Shown here: positions 22,486 through 34,237 of the stretch, piece after piece
Numbering within the stretch: position 1 is the first letter of the stretch
Layout of the letters: every line of letters starts with the position of its first letter
Assembly (NCBI GenBank): GCA_027886185.1
Contig: WOAB01000838.1
Location: 124,001-188,000 of the forward strand
DNA: 64,000 nucleotides
Direction of reading: 5' to 3'
DNA from: Rheum nobile
Lineage: Eukaryota > Streptophyta > Magnoliopsida > Caryophyllales > Polygonaceae
The notes under the pieces: model-generated
Database searches by the model: none
Seen by the model: only the letters and a program-made list of their open reading frames with translations
What the model was told of the DNA's origin: nothing
Program-made: the position numbers and the translations under genes

Positions 22486-23189
22486 AGTGGCTAGAATTCC
22501 TGCAACAAGCACACACAAAAAATTACTTATTATAACATAAAGCTTATTGTAAAAGAACAGTTTTCAAGGGAAAGCTTCAGTGAACTTGCCTCTGCAAACA
22601 AAAGCTTCTTGCTAATGACTTGGATAATTGCAGCTGAGCCTAAAACCTGAAGAATTGTTTCTATCTGTAGAAGTAAAAGAAGATAATTGATAAGAAAGAT
22701 TAACACAGATATGTAAGTAATTGTTAGATAATGAATAGAGGAAGGAACTCATAAAAACGCATATTCATAGGGGCATTTCATCAAACACCTTCAATGCACG
22801 AGCAAGTTGACAAAAATACACAAATTCGTACAAGCTTTAAACACAAAATACACAAATTAGAAATCAGTACATTAGGATTTGCATATTCGTAGGGGCATTT
22901 CATCAAAAAATCTGCTTAGACAAACGCATATTCATAGGGGCATTTCATCAAACACCTTCAATGCACGAGCTTTAAACACAAAAATAAACAAATTCGTACA
23001 AGCTTTAAACACAATACAGAGAAACGCATATTAGAGAAACGCTTACCGGCCAGAGGAATCGGGTGAGGAAGTCGGAGTTCTGGTGAAACCGAGTGCTCGG
23101 CGAGAGGAGAGGAGACGAAGTCTGAACGAAGCGAAGAGGTGAATGTTCTGGTGAAGCGCGCGGAGAAGCTGAAAGTTTTAATTAAGTAT
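22486..23189 (-). other. 5' flank of the CACTA gene
   Basis: AT-rich sequence upstream of the minus-strand gene. A CGCATATTCATAGGGGCATTT motif occurs about three times (near 22758, 22879, 22925) with AAACACAAAATACACAAATT stretches, so short internal duplications are present. No coding support. Confidence 0.5.
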
Positions 23190-23607
23190 AGACTTATAGA
23201 GGCGGGCCTATTTATGCCCGCCTCTATAAGTCCAAGTTGGCTGAGAAAGAGGCGATAGAGGCGGGCCTCCTTATGCCCGCCTCTATTGCTTACGTTTGTT
23301 GAGGCGGGCTTATGGAGGCCCGCCTCAACAAAACTTAATAGAGGCGGGCATTTTCGCCCGCCTCAATTACTTACCATTAGAGGCGGGCCTTTAATCGGCC
23401 CGCCTCTAATACTTTAGCGGGAATAATTTTTTGGAAACTTTTTGAGGCGTATAAATGTTTGCCCGCCTCAATAGAATTTTTTGAGGCGTATAAAATAATT
23501 ATCCGCCTCAAAAACCTGAAAAACTGATTGCGTAGGACGTTGTTGAGGCGTTTTGTTATAGGCCCGCCTCTAAAAGGGAGCCTCAACAAGTGTTTTTTCC
23601 ACTAGTG
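23190..23607. repeat. Right subterminal repeats and TIR of CACTA
   Basis: About fifteen GAGGCGGGC/GCCCGCCTC and degenerate TTGAGGCGTATAAA motifs in opposing pairs, ending in the inverted TIR. It mirrors the left subterminal zone. Confidence 0.85.
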
Positions 23608-23904
23608 TTTGTAGCAGTAAAAAAAGAGGGGATGGCTACTCTACTTGCCCTGCGGGCTTCCCTTGGCGCAACACACTCAAGCGAAGCCCCCGGGCTAGGG
23701 GGATGGGAGTAGCCCGACAATAGTAAAGGGAAACAAGAAGAACGAAGACAAGAAGAAAAGCAATGACAAAGTACTTTATTCATTGACAAAAGAGAGCAAG
23801 CCGTTACAAAAAGTATCATACAAGAGGCATACCCGACCGAGAGCTACTAAGCCAAAAAAAAAACCTAGAGAGCCCCCCCTAACGGGGATAGTCAAAGGAT
23901 GCCC

Positions 23905-24360
23905 CTAACTCGAACGCGGAGGAGCCAAAAGGAAAGTTGGGCCGGCTACCATGTCAGGATGCATAACCTGGCATCGTGAATCGTGGCCCCCATACAACCG
24001 GGCAACGTGAGTCGCGAAGAAGCCCAATAGGCCCGGAGGCACCAGTCGATCCCCAACAACGTATAGCGACACCGGTTCACGGTGACTGAGGCCGTAGAGC
24101 GCGTCGGCATCCGACTGGTCTTCCGCCCTGCGAAGAACACAAGGATACTCGGCCGAGTAAGGAAAATAATGAACCTCCCGAACGATGTAGTTGGGATCCC
24201 CGACATCAGCCATGTCCAAAATGGTGTCGAGGGTGAGGTCGGTGGCGAGCAACGTATATGTCTATCGACGCCCGCCGATGTAGCGATGAGAGGCGGCCAC
24301 GGCCCAATCTCCTCGATGCCTAGCCAAACACCCTCTCCAGTAAACCATCACCACCGCCAT
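23905..24360 (-). pseudogene. Antisense ORF in the Tat 3' region, unrecognised
   Basis: On the minus strand, after a 3' splice acceptor at about 24430 (TTTTCTTGCAG), an ATG at 24360 opens a short frame ending at 24262. An overlapping frame continues (TDLTLDTILDMADVGDPNYIV ... QVMHPDMVAG) to 23905. No known domain. Part of it resembles the antisense ORF at 40642-40764 (shared CATAACCTG-CATCG-GAAT stretch), so the two may be copies of one gene. It is downstream of an antisense TATA module at about 24530. Confidence 0.4.
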
Positions 24361-24526
24361 GATTTGAGGATTGTCCACAACGTAACTATCCGACAAGGGA
24401 GAAAAACCGGAAGGATGGTCTATCTGCTGCAAGAAAACAAAGAGCAAGACAAACACACGAGTGCTAGGGAAGAAAAGTAGAAGCACGCAAGTAAGGCAAG
24501 CGATGCAAGTGAGCAAGAAAGAGGCC

Positions 24527-24536
24527 AATATATAGC
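24527..24536 (-). promoter_or_regulatory. Antisense TATA module 1 of the Tat element
   Basis: Minus strand GCTATATATTGG followed by a CT-rich leader with repeated CTTGCTCACTTGC and CGCTTGCC stretches and then a splice acceptor at about 24430. The layout is like modules near 38315 and 40968. Confidence 0.5.
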
Positions 24537-24599
24537 AAGCGGTTGACCTTAACCGCCCGAAGCCCGAGGGATGCAATAAATGTTCATCCACAAAATAAT

Positions 24600-25120
24600 T
24601 GTCCAAAAAACTGTCTATTTGTCACGCCTGGTAACTTGCAAAAGATAAAAAAAAAAAAGAGGAAAACAAGCGGGGAGAGCCACCCGGCCAAGACTCGTTG
24701 ATCAAACGTCCAGCAATCCAGGGTCCGCAGCATCTTGGCGGGCCTCTTCCTTTGAAGCGTCGACTATCATTCTGCCATAGAGCTCGTCATTGTGTGCCTG
24801 ACTACTCGGCGGGTCCGAGAACACAAAGTCGAAGGGAAGCGACGATTTCCCCCCGCCGCCGCGGAGGGAGCAGTAGCCTGATGCAAAGAGCTCCCCGGAA
24901 AAATAGATGGCGAGGCAAACTCGTCGCGATCCCTCTTCGTACCTCAGTATATCCCAGGACGTCGGTATGGTCACCTACCACCTGACCAGCAGAGGGAGGC
25001 CGGTAGGGCCCAGCCTGCTTTGGCTTTACCGATTGTGCACGCGGATTGAAATCAACAGGGGCCATGCCATTGTGACAAGCCATCTGGTTCACGTCGTCTT
25101 GATCCCGGCCTCGTACACGG
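24600..25120. other. Antisense region between the two Tat antisense ORF blocks
   Basis: The minus-strand frame 24974-24702 (SWDILRYEEGSRRVCLAIYF...) is open but shows no known domain. It may be the 3' part of the coiled-coil ORF described next. A poly(A)/(T)-poor G/C-balanced sequence otherwise. Confidence 0.3.
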
Positions 25121-25520
25121 GGCGCGAGAAGTGCATGCATCTCCGCTTGTAACGCGGCCCCTTCGCGAACTCATTCACCGCCTCATCCCGGATCGTCTGC
25201 CCTTGATCGACGAAGCTGGCAATGGCGCTCCTCGAGCTCTCGAGTTCCAAGAGAAGCCCTTAACGCTCCCGGCCCAGACGGGAAAGCTCCATCCTGGCCT
25301 CCTCGGCCTCTCGGTTGAGCCTGGTGACTTCTTGTTCTGCCTCCTTAGCCCTACGACTGGCCTGATGCGCTTGCTCCTCGGCTTGCCTCGTGTGCTCCTC
25401 GGCTTGCCGCCCTAGATCCTCCGCGCACTGTGCCTGCTCCTCCGCCCACCTCATAGAGTTCCACAAAGCCTGGGCACGTTGGTGGCGCTCCCCGAGCATG
25501 AGCCGCGCCTGCAGAAAGCC
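25120..25520 (-). pseudogene. Tat antisense ORF, coiled-coil part
   Basis: Minus-strand exon that begins after a clear acceptor (GGCTTTCTGCAG, just right of 25510). It encodes a long heptad-rich coiled coil of Ala, Glu, Gln and Arg (AEEQAQCAEDLGRQAEEH, then NREAEEARMELSRLGRER), a TAA at 25258-25260, and beyond it ELESSRSAIASFVDQGQTI and an acidic/aromatic end. The same layout, N-terminal folded part then coiled coil, is seen in plant 'putative gypsy type transposon' proteins (PF04195). The upstream part of the same gene is at 26056-26631 and 37381-37866. Confidence 0.55.
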
Positions 25521-26055
25521 AAAAACAAGAAACAAAGTCACCCCGCCTGCAAAAAGCCTGGGCACGTTGGTGGCGTCTGAAGGACCTTGGTCACTTCGCT
25601 GATAGAAAGCACGGGGAGGGATGACAAGCTACTCAATAGGGAAGCCGGATCATGCGGGCTGCGAGAACTGGATTCTCCGCCTCCCGACTGAGTCTCCAGG
25701 TTCACAAATTGCGCAGTCAACGCAGACGGCCCCGCGACCGACGCTTGCCCCATGGTCCCCCAACAAGGTTCCTCTCGGGCAAGCACGCTAGAGTTTGTGG
25801 GTCCTGCACATCGACCCACACACCCCCGGCCCCGTGACCTGGTCGTCTACTCCATCCTCGTACCCCAGACTAAGGTTGGACCCCGCCCCTTGATCGACCT
25901 ACTGTCCAAGCACTCCTCTGAAGCCGCCGTCCGACTCGCCGATACTCTTGAAGTCATCCGGACCCATCATGTTGCATGCAAAACAACAAAAGAGAAAGGC
26001 AAGAAGCATTAGGGCACCAGGAAGAAAAAAAAAAAGGCACACCAACTGACCATCA

Positions 26056-26631
26056 CTAGGGTCGCGGAGCAGGATGGGGGCTCCTACCGCTTTGCCGAGT
26101 ATTAGGGTTGGCCCGCGGGGTAAACAACCCCGCAACAGTCATCCTCTCGAAAGTTAAGAAATCGGTACATTTGACCAACTCCTTGGAAGGGCCCATAAAA
26201 TGATCAGTAAACTCATTCCCAACGTTTGCGGGTAGAGCATTTGAGCAATTCAGCTTAGACCCCATCTGAGGGACGTTAGTCATGCCAATTCCCTCAACGT
26301 CCTCGCACACGACCATGAGCCACCTAGCCTCCCAACCTTTGACTTTGGAGGGGAGAACCATCCTCCTATCGACCTCCATCTTCAATGTGAAGTAGCCGAC
26401 CTTGAAAGTCCGGGCTGAGAAGAGAGTGACAAATCTCCGAAAGGTAGGGTGAACCCCCATCTCATGGCACCTCACCAAGAAGGCGAAGATCCACCTCCAC
26501 GCATTTGGGTGCAACTGGATCGGTGCGATCCCCAAGTTCCTCAGCAAATCGATCACTAAGCATGGTCCGGATAGCGCAGGCCAGCCTTCAAGGCCTCTAG
26601 GTTCGTCGCCACCGCGTCAGGGTATGCGTAC
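26056..26631 (-). pseudogene. Tat antisense ORF, conserved middle (Transposase_28-like)
   Basis: Minus-strand frame with LHPNAWRWIFAFLVRCHEMG, HPTFRRFVTLFSARTFKVGYF and WEARWLMVV, which match the pattern of PF04195 ('putative gypsy type transposon', Transposase_28). Such extra, often antisense, ORFs are known from Tat-lineage elements; their function is unknown. The frame breaks by one nucleotide and a TAG near 26567-26571. The N-terminal part lies at 37381-37866, separated by the Athila-like insertion at exactly this point. Confidence 0.6.
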
Positions 26632-27802
26632 TGATACACACAATTATGTTGTGTGTATAGACGGAGTTTTAGCATATATTTAGTGGTGTTTAGGGAAGCA
26701 TTGGAGCTTTACTGGAGCATTGGAGCTTTACTGGAGCATTGGAATGGAGACACTGAAGACGTCACTTGGAGGCATTTTAGGAGATTTCTGGAGCTGAAGC
26801 GAAGAACCCCCAAGAAGTGCTCTAGCGGCGACCACTGACAGGCTTGCGGCGACCGCCGCACCCGTCAGCAGTGGATCCGAACTCTTTTATTTCCTTATTT
26901 CATATTTTATTATTATTAGTGTTTTTATTATTTCATTTTAATTTATCTTTAGAGACTTATTTCCTTTTAGTATTTAAGGGTAGAGGAAAGGCTTGTTTCC
27001 GGGCGAACCCTACTTTCATTGTTTTTCCTTTCTACGTACCTTGCTATGAAGAACTAAGCCTCCCTTGCTTAGTCAGACAATTGAAGCCTTCGTCTTGATT
27101 AAGTTGTGAGATTTTCGTTCCTTATCTATCGCATGGATTTTATCTATTCTCTTGCTTGAATTGCTTATGATTAATATTGACAGTTTCTAGCCTGCGCAAC
27201 TAGGTATTGTCTCTATTGATTGATTGCTAGATTTAGATTGTTACTGGTTGAGCATATCTTTATCGGAGTAGCAACTGCATCGTACTAGTAACTGGTTGTG
27301 CTAGTCTTATGTAGAAGAGAACTGATTTACATTCTAGTATAAAAGTTGGTTGTTTTATGCTAGATTGTATCCTATCTATATTCCTATCCTTAATGTTGCT
27401 GTTAAACTGAATCTTGATGGTTTCATGGTTGTTTAATTAGTTAGTGTTATAAGTATATGGTTGTGCTTGTAGTTACTTTAGAAAATGAATAGGAATTTCC
27501 ATTGCATGATATATTGAATGATTATCTATGATCAACTTATCATACGAATAGTGGATGTTTGTTTGGTTGAGCTATTTCCCCAATTACTGAATTCATCATC
27601 TTTCGTTTGTTTGTTTTTGCATGCTTAGTGATTCTAAAACATACAAACCCCCCTCTGGTTACTTTAAGATTGACATAGAAATTATACATAAAGATAGAAT
27701 CTGTCTCCATGTGGACTCGACCCTTACTTACTTAGGACTACGTATTAGGTTTGTTTGGATTACTTGCATAGCAGTAATTAGCACGACAAATTGCTGTTAT
27801 CA
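26632..27802 (+). repeat. 5' LTR of the Athila-like element
   Basis: 1171 bp. Compared with the 3' LTR it has a small duplication (GGAGCTTTACTGGAGCATT repeated, about 26703-26745) and ACTTACTTAGG in place of ACTTAGG. It carries a damaged copy of the GGCGACCGCCGC motif (about 26824-26860). A TATTTAAGGG near 26971 is a possible TATA box. Confidence 0.93.
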
Positions 27803-27804
27803 AA

Positions 27805-27824
27805 TTGGCGTCGTTGCCGGGGAG
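27805..27824 (+). other. Primer-binding site (tRNA-Asp type)
   Basis: TTGGCGTCGTTGCCGGGGAG directly after the LTR. TGGCGYCGTTGCCGGGGA is the usual Athila primer site, complementary to tRNA-Asp. Confidence 0.88.
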
Positions 27825-27879
27825 GCAATAATCTATTTTGTGTGTGATTTGTGTGCCAATCTTGGTGTGAACCTATCTT

Positions 27880-29520
27880 ATGGTTCACACCCGTGTTACT
27901 AATAATTCACCTCTTGTTTTTGATCCAGAAATTGAGAGAACTCTCTCCCAAACTCGCAGGGCTACGCGTTTATTACTCCAGGAAGTTGAAGCAATGGCAT
28001 TAGAACGTGTTACTCTTGAATCCTTGACAGCCCCAAACCTGGAGCAACCGGTTAGGGCTGTACGATTTCCTGCCCTTGCTGATGGGGTAAAATTTGAGCT
28101 TAAGACAGGAGTAATCCATTTACTTCCGAAATTCAATGGGACGCCACTGGAAGACCCTATCAAGCACCTGAATGAATTTCATGAAGTCTGCACCAGCATG
28201 TGCCCATCTGATATCACTGAAGAGCAGATGAAATTGAGAGCTTTTTCCTTCTCTCTGAAGGAGACGGCTAAGGACTGGTACCACTCTCTACCGTCAGGCG
28301 GCATTACTACTTAGGTGAACTTGAAGAAGGTGTTTCTTGATAAATACTTTCCAGCAATCAAATCAAACCATCTCAAGAAGAAAATCAACAACATAGAGCA
28401 ATGTGCTAATGAATCTCTCTATGACTATTTTGAGCGATTCAAGAGTTTGGTGACTAGTTGTCCTTATCATGGTTATGCTGCTCATGATCTGATTCTCTAT
28501 CTTCACGGAGGGCTCCGCGAAGAGGATCGTAGGATGGTAAATTCTGCTTGTGGTGGGAACATCATGAAAAAGACATCTGAAGAGGCAATGGAGATTTTTG
28601 CTACACTAGCTGATGATTCTAGGCAATTCAGCGGAAGAGGTTCTCAAGGTCTGCTGGCAGTTGGTTCTAAACCTCATATTGATCAAGCTGATTTTGATGT
28701 GCTGAAAGAAGAAGTGAGGCGTCTGAAGCTGAAGGGAACACCTCAGCAGGCTAAAGCCTATGAGATTTGTCAAGATGACTTGCATCCTACTGATTCATGC
28801 CCTACACTCCAAGAGGAAGTGAATGCAGTAGGAGGATATCAGCAGAGGCCTAGGCATGATCCCTACTCCAATACATACAATCCAGGTTGGAGGAATCATC
28901 CCAACTTCAGGTGGAAAGACCCAGAATAAAATCAAGGTCAAGTGCAACAACAGGGTAATCCTCAACAATCTAGGCAACCATATGTGCTAAAACCTCAAGG
29001 GCAGAGCTCAAACCCATCACCTTGCATGGCAGATATGATGCAGATGCTAGTGCAGAGCAACGTCAATCTCAATGAGACTGTTGCTAAGCTGAGTAAGAGC
29101 TCATTGTAATTCCAAGAAAATACACAAGCTAGCATTCAGAACTTGGAAAGGCAGATGGGTCAGATCTCTCAAGCGGTGAATAAACTTGAAGCGAAGGATT
29201 CTGGTAAACTTCTATCTCAAACGGAAGCGAACCCGAACATTCGTAATGTCAGTGCTGTAACTCTGAGAAATGGGAAGAGGCTCGAAGAGGACAATTCTGA
29301 GGTTAACAAGGAAGAAGATCCGGACTTGGAGCAAAGCGTCGACGGCGACCGCCGCCAGACTCACAGCGACCGCCGCCCAGAAAACGGCGACCGCTGCCCT
29401 CCTTACGGCGACCGCCGCCCAGACAGCAGCGACCGCCGTGATGTTGATCCAATTCCCGAACTTTCTAACGATGTCAGCGGCGACCGCCGCCAGGCTCATG
29501 GCGACCGCCGCCCCCTGTAG
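27880..29520 (+). pseudogene. Athila-like gag, with DRR repeats and four stops
   Basis: Starts MVHTRVTNN at 27880. The Retrotrans_gag region has LPKFNGTPLEDPIKHLNEF, SFSLKETAKDWYHSLPSG and YDYFERFKSLV. The frame is interrupted by TAG 28312, TAA 28927, TAA 29107 and TAG 29518. In each of the first three, comparison with the surrounding consensus suggests loss of Trp or Gln by C-to-T or G-to-A change. The C-terminus is an array of GDRRP-type repeats (about 29340-29518) made by a GGCGACCGCCGCC DNA repeat. After the array the polyprotein continues in another frame, so an indel of the repeat array probably broke it. A classical zinc knuckle was not seen. Confidence 0.85.
29340..29520 (+). repeat. 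GGCGACCGCCGCC repeats inside gag
   Basis: Seven to eight copies of GGCGACCGCCGCC-like units separated by 12-30 bp spacers (CAGACTCA, CAGAAAA and similar), all in one reading frame as GDRR or SDRR. The same unit occurs in the LTRs and in 33570-34160. Confidence 0.85.
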
Positions 29521-29597
29521 CTGACACTGATGCTGAGAAGGAGTCCGAAACTCCGATTTTTCCTGAGTGGAAGCCTGTTCCACCATTCCCATCTGCA

Positions 29598-32500
29598 TTG
29601 AAGCGTACCAAGCCACTTGTGCAGGACAAGGACATGTTTGAGATGTTCAGAAACGTTGAGGTAAACATTCCTCTCTTTAATTTGATCAAATTTGTTCCTC
29701 GTTATGCTAAGTTCTTGAAGCAGATGTGCACAACAAAGAGGAATAAGGATAGGAACATCAAGAAGAAGGTGAAGGTAAGTGAACATATTTCTGTTGTGTT
29801 TCAGAAGCGCTTACCCAAAAAGTGTGGAGACCCAGGTATGTTCACCATTCCAATTACTATTGGAGGTACCAAGTTCAATAAAGCCATGTTAGATTTGGGT
29901 GCCTCCATTAATGTTCTAACTTCATCCATTTGTGAATCTTTACGATTAGGACCCATGCATGCGACTAATATTTCCATTCAGTTAGCTGATCGATCTAGTG
30001 TGCATCCTATAGGGATAGTGGAGGATGTTTTGGTTATGGTTGGTGATCTTACTTTTCCTGCTGACTTCTTTGTTCTTAATATGGAACATGATAAGCATGC
30101 ATGCCCTATTCTGTTAGGGAGACCTTTCCTGAAAACCGCCAATACAAAGATTAATGTGAGTACTGGTTCCTTGACTATGGAATTTGAAGGCCAAACTATC
30201 AATTACAACATCTATGAAGCCATGAAATATCCTTCTGATGATCATTCTCTATGTGCAATTGATGTACTTGAGCCTGTGGTGCAAGATGTTTTTGATGTGG
30301 ACTGCCTAGATGACACGCAATCTATTATTGTTGATTCTAGTTTGGATTTCACTTTATCTACTGACATGCAGGAAGTCGTCAATGAGTTGGATGCTTACTA
30401 TAAGCTGCCTCTTGAGCTACCAGGTAAATCACATTTACCACTAACCCTGCCTAGCGAGAAGCTTTTGCCCTCTATTGTGCAGGCACCAGTGGTTGAGTTA
30501 AAGCAACTTCCCGATCACCTCAAGTATGTATTTCTTGGAGACAAGGAGACATTACCGGTGATCATCTCAAGCAAGCTCACCAAGGATCAGGAAGAGAGAC
30601 TGGTGGTGGTTCTCAAAGAACATAAAACAACAATTGGATGGACCATTGCTGACATCAAGGGAATCAGCCCTACCACCTGCATGCACCGTATTTTGCTAGA
30701 GGGAGAGGAGAAGCCATCTAGGCAGCCCCAGAGGCGTCTGAACCCACCTATGATGGATGTTGTCAAGAAAGAAGTCCTGAAACTCTTACAAGCAGGTATG
30801 ATATTCCCTATTTCTGACAGTAAATGGGTTAGTCCTACACAGGTTGTCCCGAAGAAAGGAGGGATTACAGTTGTGGAAAACCAACAGGGAGAGCTAGTCC
30901 CCACCAGGCTGCAGACAGGATACAGAGTTTGTATTGATTACCGTAAGCTGAATGCGGTAACTAGAAAGGATCACTTCCCTCTTCCATTTATTGATCAGAT
31001 GCTTGAAAGACTTTTGGGTCGTGTTTTCTATTGCTTTCTGGATGGGTATTCAGGTTATTTTCAGATAGCCATTGCACCTGAGGATCAAGCGAAGATGACA
31101 TTCACTTGTCCGTTTGGTACTTTTGCTTATCGCAGGATGCCATTTGGGTTGTGCAATGCTCCTGGAACTTTTCAGCGGTGTATGGTAAGCATCTTTTCTG
31201 AGTACATTGAGAATTTCATAGAGGTCTTTATGGATGACTTTACTGTACATGGAGATAATTTTGAGGCATGCCTAAATCACCTATCACTTGTGCTTGCAAG
31301 ATGTGTTGACACTAATTTAGTGCTTAATTATGAGAAGTGTCACTTCATGGTAGAGCAGGGCATTGTACTTGGTCATATTGTGTCGTCTAGATGTATTGAG
31401 GTCGATAAGGCGAAGATTGAAGTAATTTAGTCTTTGTCCTATCCTACTAATGTTCGCGAAGTTCGTTCTTTTCTAGGCCATGCAGGTTTTTATCGCAGGT
31501 TTATTAAAGACTTCTCCAAGATCTCATCACCTCTGTGCGACCTGCTGAAGAAAGAGATTGGTTTTGAGTTCACAGCTGAGTGTCGGGCAGCCTTTGATGA
31601 CCTGAAGGCTCGCCTGACAAGTGCCCCAATTATTCAGGCTCCTGATTGGTCTAAGCCCTTTGAGATCATGTGCGATGCCAGTGACTATGTTGTGGGGGCT
31701 GTGCTGGGCCAAAAGGAAGCAAGAGCTTCTTATGTAATCCAGTATGCATCTATGACCCTGAATGGTGTACAGAGGAACTACTCCACTACAGAGAAAGAGA
31801 TGCTTGCTGTAGTGTTTGCTCTTGAAAAATTCAGGCAGTACCTCTTTGGTACAAAGGTCATTGTCTATTCCGACCATGCTGCTCTGCGCTATCTGATGAC
31901 GAAGAAAGAGGCGAAGCCGAGGCTGATTCGGTGGATCTTATTACTCAGCGAGTTTGATGTCGAGATCAAGGATAAGAAGGGTGCTGAGAATCTTGTTGCT
32001 GATCATCTCAGCAGAATTGTCCAGGAAGATGGCACCCCACAGACTCAGATTCAGACAAGTTTTCCTGATGAGTCTCTATTCCGGCTAACTACTGTAGAGC
32101 CATGGTATGCTGATTTGGTGAATTTTCTCACCACGGGTGAATTCCCTCCACCTTTCAACAAGGCTCAGAGGGACAGGCTACGCAGTTCAGCCAGATTCTT
32201 TGTCTGGGATGACCCTTACCTATGGAAGCATTGCTCTGATCAGGTAATTCGTCGGTGCATCCCAGAAAACGAGGTAAATTCTCTCCTTACTTTTTGTCAT
32301 TCAGAAGCATGTGGTGAGCATTTTGGGGTTCAGAGAACCGCAAGAAAGGTACTTGACGCAGGATTTTGGTGGCCTTCCATCTTCAAGGATGCGCATAGCC
32401 ATTGTAAATCCTGTGATAAGTGTCAAAGAGTTGGAAATATATCTAGTAGGGATGAGATGCCACAAACCGGGGTGATTTTCTGTGAAATCTTCGATATTTG

Positions 32501-33398
32501 GGGCATTGACTTCATGGGACCATTTCCAACCTCTTGTGGTAACATATATATTTTGCTTGCGGTGGACTACGTTTCCAAATGGGTGAAAGCGAAGGTCACC
32601 AGAACTGATGACTCTAAGGTTGTTGCAAATTTCTTGAAGTCAAATATATTTACCAGGTTTGGGATCCCAAAAGCTCTCATAAGTGATAGAGGAACTCACT
32701 TTTGCAATAGGACAATCACTGCGCTGTTGAAGAAATACCATGTTACGCAGAGAGTTTCTACCGCCTATCACCCCCAAACAAATGGGCAAGCTGAAGTGTC
32801 GAATATGGAGATAAAAACCATCTTGAAAAAGACAGTGTCTCCCAATAGAACAGACTGGAGTTTGAGGCTTGATGATGCACTATGGGCATATAGGACAGCT
32901 TACAAAACACTGATTGGAATGTCACCCTTTAGGTTGGTGTTTGGTAAGGCCTGTCACCTTCCAGTTGAGATAGAGCACAAGGCGTATTGGGCTGTAAAGA
33001 ATTGCAACTTGAGACTTGATGAGGCTGGAGAGCTTCGTAAGCTGCAATTGCAAGAGCTGGATGAAGCAAGGATCGAGGCGTATGACAATGCCATTCACTA
33101 TAAGGAAAGGACCAAGGCATGGCATGACAGAATCATACTGAGGAAGGACTTCAAAATTGGTGACAAAGTCCTCTTGTTTCAGTCATGCCTTAGACTTTTC
33201 CCAGGCAAGCTGAGATCGCATTGGGCAGGTCCCTACATAGTTGCCTAAGTTTTCCCACATGGAGCCATAGAGCTATATGATGAAGCAAAACATACAGTGT
33301 TCAAGGTGAATGGGCAAAGAGTGAAGAGATACCATGAGGGATTCACGAAGGACAACATTGAAGAGGCGTTCCTGAAGGAACCCGAAGCTGAGAAATAA
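29598..33398 (+). pseudogene. Athila-like pol: protease, RT, RNase H, integrase
   Basis: One frame through 29598-33398, broken only by TAG 31428 and TAA 33246. Protease: AMLDLGASINVL (about 29884). RT: GYRVCIDYRKLNAVTRKDHF, FLDGYSGYFQI, PFGLCNAPGTFQ and the catalytic VFMDDF (about 31223-31240), the usual Athila form. RNase H: FEIMCDASDYVVGAVLGQ and YSTTEKEMLAVVFALEKFRQ, then VADHLSRI. Integrase: the HHCC zinc site (HSEACGEHFG...CKSCDKCQ), catalytic DFMGPF, ISDRGTHF and NGQAEVSN, so all three acid residues are present. The C-terminus has LRSHWAGPYIV and ends KEPEAEK at TAA 33396. The polyprotein is unusually well kept. Confidence 0.92.
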
Positions 33399-34237
33399 TG
33401 AGCTAGCATGAGGTCGAGCCACGACGTTAACTGAGGCGCTTCTCGGGAGGCAACCCGATGTTAGGTAGTTTATTTCCCTTCCCTTAGTTAATTTCCATTG
33501 ATTCTATTTTAGTTTTGCAGTTCTGTGTCGAACTAACCTGCAGGAAGCGTGAAAAAGTGAAGAAGGAGGGGCAGCGACCGCCGCCAACCTTACGGCGACC
33601 GCCGCCAACAGCCTCACCAGCCACCTTCGCTACGGCAAATGGCGGAGGTCGCCGTAAGACCGCCGTTTAATTACGGCGATCGCCGCCAATACCCCCCTCG
33701 AACACTTGGCTACGGCAAATGGCAGCGATCGCTGTTTAATTACGGCGATCGCCGCCATTCTCAGGTATGATTTCATTCCCAAAAAAAAAAAAAATTGGGC
33801 CCCGAAAAGACCTTAAACGGGGAGCAAAAGACAAAAAAAAAAAAGAGACCCCGAAAAAAAAAAAAAAAATTTGGTTCGACATCAGATTGCCCTTTTACCC
33901 CACTTTCCCCTACCATATCTTTTACCCCTTCCCCCCTTCCTCACAAACACCCTCAAACCCTAAACCTCTTTAGCAGCGCCCGCCGCCCCCTTGTCCTCCT
34001 CGCCGCCCCCCGCCGCAAGCCGAGCCAACAGGGACCGCCGCCGCTGCAAGTCGTTGCCCCAGAAACCTTCAAAGTGTTCTAAGCGGCGACCGCCGCCTTG
34101 CTCGCGACCGCCGCCTTCAACCCGACGACCGCTGCCCTCCTTACGGCGACCGCCGCCACCTTTTTTTTATTCCGGTGAATTCTACTCCTTTTCTTTCGAT
34201 TTGGGTGTTGTAGCTCAGTACTACATCATCATTGAAC
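33399..34237 (+). repeat. GC-motif rich spacer between Athila pol and ORF3
   Basis: At least nine GGCGACCGCCGCC or GGCGATCGCCGCC motifs (about 33572-33760 and 34082-34160) with A-rich tracts (33780-33795, 33832-33870). In the first block the unit occurs with CGGCAAATGGCGG spacers in both orientations, allowing hairpins. Non-coding. Confidence 0.8.

Larger units (their letters stand above)
18383..23607 (-). mobile_element. CACTA transposon, 5225 bp, TSD TTT
   Basis: Both ends start CACTAGTGGAAAAAA (left 18383, right on the minus strand from 23607) and are flanked by TTT (18380-18382 and 23608-23610), the 3-bp duplication usual for CACTA/En-Spm. Subterminal zones at both ends hold many copies of GAGGCGGGC in both orientations. 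The only recognisable gene, on the minus strand, encodes a Transposase_24-like protein joined to a Ulp1-type protease. A TNP2-type (Transposase_21) catalytic transposase was not found, so the element is presumably non-autonomous. Confidence 0.9.
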
